Shown here: positions 1 through 5,037 of the stretch, one piece after another
Numbering within the stretch: the stretch's first letter is position 1
Layout: each line of letters begins with the position of its first letter
Assembly (NCBI GenBank): GCA_030632035.1
Contig: DAOVJZ010000139.1
Coordinates: 1-5,037, forward strand
Source of the DNA: Granulosicoccaceae bacterium
GTDB lineage: Bacteria > Pseudomonadota > Gammaproteobacteria > DAOVJZ01
Direction of reading: 5' to 3'
DNA length: 5,037 nt
Notes under the pieces: model-generated
What the model was told of the DNA's origin: nothing
What the model saw: the letters and a program-made list of their open reading frames with translations, nothing else
Database searches by the model: none
Made by a program: the position numbers and the translations under genes

Positions 1-1418
1 TCTTCTTTAACCAGTGAAGTCAGATGCTTTTTGGATTTGAGGGTCTTTTGTAGATCTTCCTGTTCTTCCTTGAGCTCCTTTTGCTCAGCCGTGATTTTCA
101 TTTCTTCGAGCTTGGCCAGGTGGCGCAATTTCAAATCCAGAATGGCATCAGCCTGTACATCAGTAATCTTGAATCTTTTCATCAACACCAGTTTAGGTTC
201 GTCTTCATGACGAATGATCTTGATCACCTCATCAATATTCAAAAAGGCAACCAATAAGCCATCCAGAATATGCAGTCGTTCCGAAACTTTATCCAGACGG
301 TATTGCAAACGACGACGAATGGTATCGGTACGATAAACCAGCCACTCAGACAACATCTGTTTGAGTGATTTAACCTGTGGTTTACCATCGTTACCAATCA
401 CATTCATATTCACACGATAGGTGCGTTCCAGATCAGTTACGGCAAACAGGTGTCCCATTAATTCATCAAGATCAATGCGATTAGAACGTGGCACAATGAC
501 CAGACGAGTTGGATTTTCATGATCTGATTCATCGCGCAAATCTTCGACCATCGGCAGTTTTTTGGCATTAATCTGGTTTGCTATTTGCTCCATGATACGT
601 GCACCCGATACCTGATGTGGCAAGGCGGTAATTACAATATCACCACTCTCCTGCTCGTATTTCGCACGCATACGAATAGAACCATTACCCGTCTTGTACA
701 TCTGGGAAATTTCTTTTTTAGGTGTAATAATTTCAGCATCGGTTGGATAGTCCGGCCCCTTGACCTTTTTACATAGGTCACTATTGGTTGCATCTGGTTT
801 GTCCAGCAACACAACACAGGCTTTTACAATTTCATGGATATTGTGCGGCGGGATATCGGTACTCATACCGACTGCAATACCACTCGTACCATTCAACAAT
901 ATATTGGGTAAACGAGCTGGTAACAGGACAGGTTCTTTTAATGTGCCGTCAAAATTAGGTTGCCAGTCAACTGTCCCAAGACCAACTTCAGATAAAAGTA
1001 CTTCAGCATATTTGGATAACTTGGCCTCGGTATAACGCATGGCGGCAAAGGATTTCGGATCATCTTGTGAACCCCAGTTTCCCTGCCCATCGACCAGTGG
1101 ATAGCGATATGAAAAAGGTTGCGCCATTAACACCATGGCTTCGTAACAGGCACTATCACCATGTGGGTGGAATTTACCCAGCACATCACCGACCGTACGC
1201 GCCGATTTTTTATATTTAGCAATTGAGCTTAAACCCAATTCAGACATGGCATACACAATACGACGCTGTACCGGTTTCAGACCATCACCGACATGCGGCA
1301 AGGCGCGGTCAAGAATCACATACATGGAATAATTCAAATACGCATTTTCAACAAACGTACTTAACGGTAATTGCTCGACACCTTCAAAACTGGGTTGTTG
1401 TTGTTTTTTCTTAGTCAT
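1..1418 (-). CDS. parC: DNA topoisomerase IV subunit A (ParC), N-terminal 472 residues, 3' end outside window
   Basis: ParC is the DNA-cutting subunit of topoisomerase IV, a cytoplasmic A2B2 enzyme with ParE that decatenates daughter chromosomes and relaxes supercoils. Translating from the ATG at 1418 gives an open frame to the left edge, closely collinear with E. coli ParC (about 750 aa), so roughly 280 C-terminal residues, including the beta-pinwheel DNA-wrapping domain, are missing. Visible are the N-terminal stretch ENAYLNYSMYVILDRALP (residues 24-41), the winged-helix segment KSARTVGDVLGKFHPHGDSA (71-90), and AAMRY with the catalytic Tyr129 preceded by Arg128. The tower region includes DLRDESDHENPTRLVIVPRS, and a charged coiled coil begins after about residue 430. 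The N-terminus is about nine residues longer than in E. coli and Lys/Gln-rich (MTKKKQQQ). The quinolone-determining positions carry the sensitive-type Ser89 and Glu93 (E. coli Ser80 and Glu84). No clear Shine-Dalgarno precedes the start, which lies inside the end of parE. The next in-frame Met is residue 32, inside conserved sequence, so this start is secure. Confidence 0.97.
   Translation of the reverse strand, partial: MTKKKQQQPSFEGVEQLPLSTFVENAYLNYSMYVILDRALPHVGDGLKPVQRRIVYAMSELGLSSIAKYKKSARTVGDVLGKFHPHGDSACYEAMVLMAQPFSYRYPLVDGQGNWGSQDDPKSFAAMRYTEAKLSKYAEVLLSEVGLGTVDWQPNFDGTLKEPVLLPARLPNILLNGTSGIAVGMSTDIPPHNIHEIVKACVVLLDKPDATNSDLCKKVKGPDYPTDAEIITPKKEISQMYKTGNGSIRMRAKYEQESGDIVITALPHQVSGARIMEQIANQINAKKLPMVEDLRDESDHENPTRLVIVPRSNRIDLDELMGHLFAVTDLERTYRVNMNVIGNDGKPQVKSLKQMLSEWLVYRTDTIRRRLQYRLDKVSERLHILDGLLVAFLNIDEVIKIIRHEDEPKLVLMKRFKITDVQADAILDLKLRHLAKLEEMKITAEQKELKEEQEDLQKTLKSKKHLTSLVKE
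1411..1418 (-). other. parE stop / parC start overlap (8 bases)
   Basis: On the minus strand the bases ATGACTAA are shared: parE ends AAT GAC TAA while parC begins ATG ACT AA. The bases just upstream (CAGACTTATTAATAAACA) lack a purine-rich Shine-Dalgarno. The arrangement is what is expected for translational coupling, in which ribosomes ending on parE re-initiate on parC and so keep the two subunits in balance. The overlap is seen directly; coupling is inferred. Confidence 0.85.
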
Positions 1419-3312
1419 TGTTTATTAATAAGTCTGCCAGATTGCCTTTCTCTTCAAGCCATTGTTTACGATCAGCGGCACGTTTTTTTGCCAGTAGTTT
1501 ATCCATCATTTGATCCACACCATCAGCCGCATCGACTGTTAATCGGACAAGACGACGTGTATCCGGTGCAATGGTGGTTTCTCGCAATTGCAAAGGATTC
1601 ATTTCTCCCAATCCTTTGAAACGTTGGGTATTAACTTTGCCTTTAATTTTCTCGGCATCAATACGATCAAGTATGCCCTGCTTTTCTGCATCATCCAGCG
1701 CATAATAAACTTCCTTGCCTACATCAATACGATAAAGCGGTGGCATTGCAACATAGATATTGCCAGCACTGACTAATGGGCGGAAATGGCGCAAGAACAG
1801 CGCACATAACAAGGTAGCAATATGTGCGCCATCAGAATCTGCATCAGCAAGAATGCAGATTTTTCCATAACGTAAATTTTTTAGATTATCTGAACCGGGC
1901 TCGATCCCGATCGCAATAGAAATATCATGTACTTCCTGTGAAGCTAACGCCTGATTGGAATCAACTTCCCACGTATTCAGGATTTTACCGCGTAACGGCA
2001 TAATGGCCTGAAACTCACGGGCACGTGCCTGCTTGGCCGAACCACCCGCTGAATCCCCTTCCACCAAAAACAATTCTGTCAGCGCCGGATCCTGTGAAGA
2101 ACAATCTGCCAGTTTGCCCGGTAACGCCGGCCCGCCAGTTGTTCTTTTACGTATTACCTTTTTACCCGTGCGCAAACGGTTTTGTGCACGGTTGATCACC
2201 AGTTCAGCAATCGCTTCACCGGCTTCAATGTGTGAATTCAGCCAGATGCCGAATGCATCACGCACCACACCGGAAACAAACGCGGCACATTCGCGTGAAG
2301 AAAGTCGTTCCTTTGTTTGTCCCGAAAATTGCGGATCATCCAGCTTAACTGAAAGCACATAACTGCAACGTTCCCACACATCATCCGGTGCTATCTTGAT
2401 GCCACGTGGTAATAAATTCCTGAATTCACAAAACTCACGAACCGCTTCGGTCAGCCCGGTGCGAAAACCATTAATATGGGTACCACCTTGCGATGTATAG
2501 ATCAGGTTGACATAGCTTTCACCCACAATTTCATCAGCCTCTGGCAACCAGACTACTGCCCAATCTGCCGTCTCGGCATGACCTGTCATACTACCGGTAA
2601 AAGGCTCCTCCGGTAACATAGGTGCGCCTTTAAGCTCACCAGTTAAATAAGTAACCAGTCCGTCTTCAAAATACCATTCAAGCAGTTCACCGGTATTTTC
2701 GTCCTTAAACTTAATAGTCAGTCCCGGGCACAATACCGCCTTGGCGCGCATTGAATGCTTGAGACGGGAAACAGAAAATTTGGGGGAATCGAAAAATTTC
2801 TTGTCCGGCCAGAAACGAATAGTCGTACCGGTATTACGTTGCCCAACTGTACCTACTTTTTTCAGTTTTGATTTTGGATCGCCACTGGCATAAGACTGAT
2901 TGTATTCCTTGCCACCACGCTTGATCCAGATTTCCAGATTTTTGGACAAGGCATTAACAACCGAAACACCCACACCGTGCAGACCACCTGAGAACTGGTA
3001 ATTCTTATTGGAAAATTTACCGCCCGCATGCAAGCGCGTCAGGATCAACTCAACACCGGGGACTTTTTCTTCCGGGTGAATATCAACCGGCATACCACGG
3101 CCATCATCACTAACCGTAAGGGAATGATCCTTATGCAGGGTAACTTCGATATTTTTGGCATAACCGGCCATTGCCTCATCAACACTATTGTCGATGACTT
3201 CCATCGCCAGATGGTTGGGGCGTTCGGTCTGTGTGTACATCCCCGGACGGCGACGTACGGGTTCCAGCCCACTGAGTACTTCGATATCGGAAGCGTCGTA
3301 TGAATTGCTCAT
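1411..3312 (-). CDS. parE: DNA topoisomerase IV subunit B (ParE), complete
   Basis: ParE is the ATPase subunit of topoisomerase IV; ATP binding closes its N-terminal gate to drive strand passage through the ParC cut. The 633-residue protein matches the family length (E. coli 630) and aligns from residue 1, so the ATG at 3312 is well supported although no strong Shine-Dalgarno is seen. The GHKL ATPase domain comes first: Asn42 and catalytic Glu46 in VIDNSVDEA, DDGRGMP at 69-75, GGLHGVG at 109-115. The transducer domain carries the ATP-contacting QTK loop (332-334, Lys334). The TOPRIM domain follows: PALPGKLADC (395-404), EGDSAGGSAK (418-427, metal ligand Glu418), DADSDG (490-495, Asp490 and Asp492) and QRFKGLGEM (563-571). 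The short C-terminus lacks the large insert of enterobacterial GyrB, and the strong ParE-specific match (RLHAGGKFSNKNYQFSGG) separates it from GyrB. Asp420 is the sensitive-type residue in the quinolone region. It lies 40 bases downstream of the CNP1-like gene and overlaps parC by 8 bases. Confidence 0.98.
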   Translation of the reverse strand: MSNSYDASDIEVLSGLEPVRRRPGMYTQTERPNHLAMEVIDNSVDEAMAGYAKNIEVTLHKDHSLTVSDDGRGMPVDIHPEEKVPGVELILTRLHAGGKFSNKNYQFSGGLHGVGVSVVNALSKNLEIWIKRGGKEYNQSYASGDPKSKLKKVGTVGQRNTGTTIRFWPDKKFFDSPKFSVSRLKHSMRAKAVLCPGLTIKFKDENTGELLEWYFEDGLVTYLTGELKGAPMLPEEPFTGSMTGHAETADWAVVWLPEADEIVGESYVNLIYTSQGGTHINGFRTGLTEAVREFCEFRNLLPRGIKIAPDDVWERCSYVLSVKLDDPQFSGQTKERLSSRECAAFVSGVVRDAFGIWLNSHIEAGEAIAELVINRAQNRLRTGKKVIRKRTTGGPALPGKLADCSSQDPALTELFLVEGDSAGGSAKQARAREFQAIMPLRGKILNTWEVDSNQALASQEVHDISIAIGIEPGSDNLKNLRYGKICILADADSDGAHIATLLCALFLRHFRPLVSAGNIYVAMPPLYRIDVGKEVYYALDDAEKQGILDRIDAEKIKGKVNTQRFKGLGEMNPLQLRETTIAPDTRRLVRLTVDAADGVDQMMDKLLAKKRAADRKQWLEEKGNLADLLINND

Positions 3313-3352
3313 TTTGTAATTATTATCAGATTATTTGGAAACTTCTGTTCTA

Positions 3353-3934
3353 TTAATCATACATCCAGCCGGAGTTCTGATCATTGTATTCTATTCGCCT
3401 GACAATCTCGTCTTTTTTAAAGGGCATATCACTCATGCGGTCACATAAATAATTATTGTACAGATCAGCTCGGTAATAATGTGAATGACCTATATGTTTC
3501 CATTTGGCCTGTTTCATTGGATAAAACTTGTTACCACTGGCTGTGGCATAAACTTTGTATTCTTGCATTGCGCAGTGGATGCCCTCATAGAATACATTTC
3601 TGACACCATTGGTCGATTTTAAAACAATACTGTAACGAACAACGCCGTCCTCTCCCACACTGAGGGATTTTTTATCTATGAAATGCTCGTAACTGGTTCT
3701 GTGTGTATCAATTGAGATGTGAATCAGATCATCATCATCAGGTAATGACGGGATAGTAATTTTGCCTTCTTCCCATTTCTCATCCAGACTTTCATCATAA
3801 TCCCCAAGCGGGGCATCCTGATAAAGGCTTTCAAACCCGTCTTCAGCAAGCAATGGAGAAAAAGAAACGAAAGAAACAATACCCAGAATAAAAATTGTCA
3901 GGTGTTTATTTAGCATATGCAACCGGTAAACCAT
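3353..3934 (-). CDS. CNP1-like family exported protein of unknown function
   Basis: A 193-residue protein that resembles the CNP1-like family (Pfam PF08750), uncharacterised proteobacterial proteins. The family-like core is SLSVGEDGVVRYSIVLKS (90-107) followed by NGVRNVFYEGIHC (109-121), then EYKVYA and a Trp-containing segment. Residues about 8-30 form a typical signal peptide: positive Asn-Lys-His, a hydrophobic run (LTIFILGIVSFVSF), then SPLLA before EDG, so cleavage after Ala30 is likely and the mature protein should be periplasmic. No Cys follows the cleavage site, so it is not a lipoprotein. The mature chain has an acidic N-terminal section (DDDDL at 66-70) and exactly two cysteines, Cys121 and Cys164, which could form a disulfide. 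The start may be Met1 (3934) or Met7 (3916); both leave the signal peptide intact, and a weak GGAAA sits nine bases before Met1. It lies 40 bases before parE on the same strand. The family call is from remembered motif similarity; function is unknown. Confidence 0.85.
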   Translation of the reverse strand: MVYRLHMLNKHLTIFILGIVSFVSFSPLLAEDGFESLYQDAPLGDYDESLDEKWEEGKITIPSLPDDDDLIHISIDTHRTSYEHFIDKKSLSVGEDGVVRYSIVLKSTNGVRNVFYEGIHCAMQEYKVYATASGNKFYPMKQAKWKHIGHSHYYRADLYNNYLCDRMSDMPFKKDEIVRRIEYNDQNSGWMYD

Positions 3935-4015
3935 CAGTTTTGATTTCCGGCTATTCTAAAGGAAACCGAATACCAATTGGAATAAAATCTGCCCGGTTTT
4001 TATCGGCTGATTGAT
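3935..4015 (-). promoter_or_regulatory. 81-base intergenic gap with weak promoter candidate
   Basis: This is the largest non-coding gap in the window and lies between the DUF3501 gene and the CNP1-like gene. On the minus strand it contains TAGAAT (complement of 3953-3958), matching five of six positions of a sigma70 -10 box, but no good -35 hexamer at 16-18 bases. From that box a transcript would start only about ten bases before Met1 of the CNP1-like gene, which would slightly favour its Met7 start. No GC-rich hairpin with a T-run is present, so there is no clear terminator for the upstream redox genes. A promoter for CNP1-parE-parC here is a guess from position. Confidence 0.25.
3963..3999. 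repeat. Nested inverted repeats in the gap upstream of the CNP1-like gene
   Basis: The outer arms AAACCG (3963-3968) and CGGTTT (3994-3999) are exact inverted repeats 25 bases apart. Between them lies a 14-base near-palindrome, ATACCAATTGGAAT (3970-3983), whose core CCAATTGG is perfect and which has one mismatched pair. The inner palindrome lies just upstream of the candidate -10 box, where a repressor or activator dimer could bind. The symmetry is seen directly; short AT-rich palindromes also arise by chance, and I recognise no known operator. Confidence 0.4.
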
Positions 4016-4651
4016 TTAATCCAGGTCTGCAAGCAGAGAATCCTTGATATTTGATGGAATTGGATCGACCTGATGACAATACGCTTCATGTTCAATACCC
4101 ATACCAATATTCGCACCATTCTTCACCGCTAAAACTATCTCCGGTGTCAGTTGAAAGCGCAGGAAATGTACTGATGAGGTTTTCTCTTCTGTATCACGTT
4201 CCAGATCTTCATCGGCAATCGCCCAGACATGATCAAAGCCATCAACCTTGGCCCAGACCCGTTTTTCAACCCCAATCATTTTCGCCAATGCCTCTTTACG
4301 TCGTTCGACATCGGTATACTCAATCATGAAGGTGGCCTTCCAGTTGTCACCATCCGGGATCAGTGGATTGTAGACATTGAGTTCTTCATTGATACCATCG
4401 GCCTCAAAAACACGTTCAATGCGTAACATTTCCTGAATCTGGTATTGCATGGTCAACTTGTCTTCAAAATACAAGGTTGCATGCTCACCAATTTGTACAT
4501 TGCGATTTTTCTTGTGTGCCATAACCCTGGAACGAAACTCGGAACGTGCTTCTGCATATTGTTCCAGACTGAAAAGTTCATCTCGTGTTAATTTTTGCAT
4601 GTCTGTATTCTCAATCGTGTTTTCCATTTTCTTACCCGCATTAAATACCAT
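4016..4651 (-). CDS. DUF3501 family protein
   Basis: A cytoplasmic protein of up to 211 residues matching the DUF3501 family, which has no established reaction. Diagnostic stretches are KLTRDELFSLEQYA (20-33), FEDKLTMQYQIQEMLRIER (62-80), YNPLIPDGDNWKAT (94-107), AIADEDLERD (144-153) and EKTSSVHFLRFQL (156-168). There is no signal peptide or membrane segment and only one Cys (192), so it is unlikely to bind an Fe-S cluster by itself. It follows the rubrerythrin-associated Fe-S protein gene, the usual neighbour of this family, and probably works with it in redox or oxidative-stress handling; that role is inferred from context. The start is uncertain. The ATG at 4651 overlaps the upstream gene by 11 bases, the ATG at 4627 (Met9) has GGG seven bases before it, and the ATG at 4600 (Met18, MQKLTRDEL) is where family members as I remember them usually begin. 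The coordinates given are the longest form. Confidence 0.9.
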   Translation of the reverse strand: MVFNAGKKMENTIENTDMQKLTRDELFSLEQYAEARSEFRSRVMAHKKNRNVQIGEHATLYFEDKLTMQYQIQEMLRIERVFEADGINEELNVYNPLIPDGDNWKATFMIEYTDVERRKEALAKMIGVEKRVWAKVDGFDHVWAIADEDLERDTEEKTSSVHFLRFQLTPEIVLAVKNGANIGMGIEHEAYCHQVDPIPSNIKDSLLADLD

Positions 4652-5037
4652 ATGCCATTCGTAACAATGTCAATGGATGTTCTGGCTGTTTATCTTCTTT
4701 CAAGCCATTTTCAATCTGGTGACCTGCCATTGGGCAGTCACTACCATAATGATCGGCATTAGCCTTCTGTACTCGAGTTACAACCGGGCGACAGATTTTC
4801 ATTGAGGCCGCATGAAATTCTGACTTAACCGCATAAGTTCCATCATGACCAGAACAACGTTCGATGACTTCCACTTCGGTGTCAGGTACCAGTTGCAACA
4901 CATCACGTGTCTTGGCACCAATGTTTTGAACACGCTGATGACACGCCGCATGATAAGCAACTTTACCCAGACTGTTTTTAAAGTTGGTATTTAACTGACC
5001 CTCATTATTGCGCAACATCAAATATTCAAATGGATCA
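4641..5037 (-). CDS. Heterodisulfide-reductase-related (Fe-S)-binding protein, C-terminal 131 residues, 5' end outside window
   Basis: The frame is open from the right edge (DPFEYLMLRNNEG...) to TAA at 4641-4643, so this is the end of a longer protein; the TTG/ATG codons near 5016-5021 are internal, not the true start. It resembles the C-terminal cysteine-rich (CCG-like) domain of GlpC/HdrD-type iron-sulfur oxidoreductases, in the subgroup encoded beside rubrerythrin and DUF3501. In visible numbering the cysteines are Cys32 (YHAACHQRVQNIG), Cys61 (ERCSGHDGTYAVK), Cys82 (MKICRPVV) and Cys101 (GSDCPMAGHQI). The classic CCG signature is replaced by CSGHDG. The N-terminal part, where such proteins usually carry paired 4Fe-4S ferredoxin motifs, is out of view. 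It likely moves electrons between an Fe-S cluster and a partner such as rubrerythrin, but the substrate is unknown. The gene end overlaps the longest form of the DUF3501 gene by 11 bases, implying one operon. Confidence 0.9.
   Translation of the reverse strand, partial: DPFEYLMLRNNEGQLNTNFKNSLGKVAYHAACHQRVQNIGAKTRDVLQLVPDTEVEVIERCSGHDGTYAVKSEFHAASMKICRPVVTRVQKANADHYGSDCPMAGHQIENGLKEDKQPEHPLTLLRMAYGI

Noticed and set aside
760..1035. Plus-strand open frame of 91 codons inside parC
   Set aside because: The opposite strand encodes uninterrupted, conserved ParC; this is a shadow frame.
1..1418. parC as a pseudogene or frameshifted gene
   Set aside because: Translation from 1418 to the edge is continuous and collinear with E. 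coli ParC, including the catalytic tyrosine; the gene is only cut by the window.
2033..2362. Plus-strand open frame of 109 codons inside parE
   Set aside because: It is antisense to conserved parE sequence (TOPRIM start), the translation resembles no family, and no ribosome site supports it.
3028..3303. Plus-strand open frame of 91 codons opposite the parE 5' end
   Set aside because: It mirrors the ATPase domain of parE on the other strand and has no independent coding signal.
3313..3352. GATAAT (complement of 3322-3327) as a parE promoter -10 box
   Set aside because: It lies nine bases from the parE ATG, so a transcript would begin at about the start codon, and there is no good -35. The gap is AT-rich, so the match is weak.
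3991..4015. Possible terminator after the DUF3501 gene (GCCCGGTTTTTATCGGC)
   Set aside because: The stem would be only three base pairs before a mismatch, and no T-run follows on the minus strand.
4051..4329. Plus-strand open frame of 92 codons opposite the DUF3501 gene
   Set aside because: It is a shadow of a well-conserved family; low-complexity His/Ser/Pro content and no homology I recognise.
5016..5021. TTG/ATG at 5021-5016 as the start of a small 126-residue protein
   Set aside because: The frame continues upstream to the window edge with family-like sequence (DPFEY before the Leu), so these codons are internal to a longer Fe-S protein.

Overview
The window reads as ordinary chromosomal core sequence from a gammaproteobacterium of moderate GC content. 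ParE and ParC are collinear with the E. coli proteins almost from end to end, and the flanking genes (a rubrerythrin-type Fe-S protein, a DUF3501 protein and a CNP1-like exported protein) are of kinds found in non-enteric proteobacteria. I cannot name a genus from sequence alone.

All five genes lie on the minus strand, so transcription runs from the right edge to the left edge. From right to left they are: the C-terminal part of a heterodisulfide-reductase-like/CCG-type (Fe-S)-binding protein (4641-5037, 5' end outside the window); a DUF3501 protein (4016-4651); a short exported CNP1-like protein (3353-3934); parE, complete (1411-3312); and parC, N-terminal 472 residues (1-1418, 3' end outside the window). 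The parC reading frame is open to the left edge with no frameshift.

The genes are tightly packed. The Fe-S and DUF3501 genes overlap or nearly touch. An 81-base gap (3935-4015) separates DUF3501 from the CNP1-like gene and is the only room for a promoter. A 40-base gap precedes parE, and parE overlaps parC by 8 bases. There is no non-coding stretch over 300 bases, and I see no RNA gene, mobile element, CRISPR array or strong terminator.

Two functional modules are visible. ParE (ATPase/TOPRIM) and ParC (DNA breakage-reunion) form topoisomerase IV, which decatenates daughter chromosomes; their overlap favours equal synthesis. The Fe-S protein and DUF3501 form a redox pair, in other genomes often accompanied by a rubrerythrin, whose exact chemistry is not established. 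The CNP1-like protein is probably periplasmic and has no known function. I found no convincing undescribed system; the points worth a second look are the modified CCG motif, the palindrome in the 81-base gap, the uncharacterised exported protein and the translational overlap.
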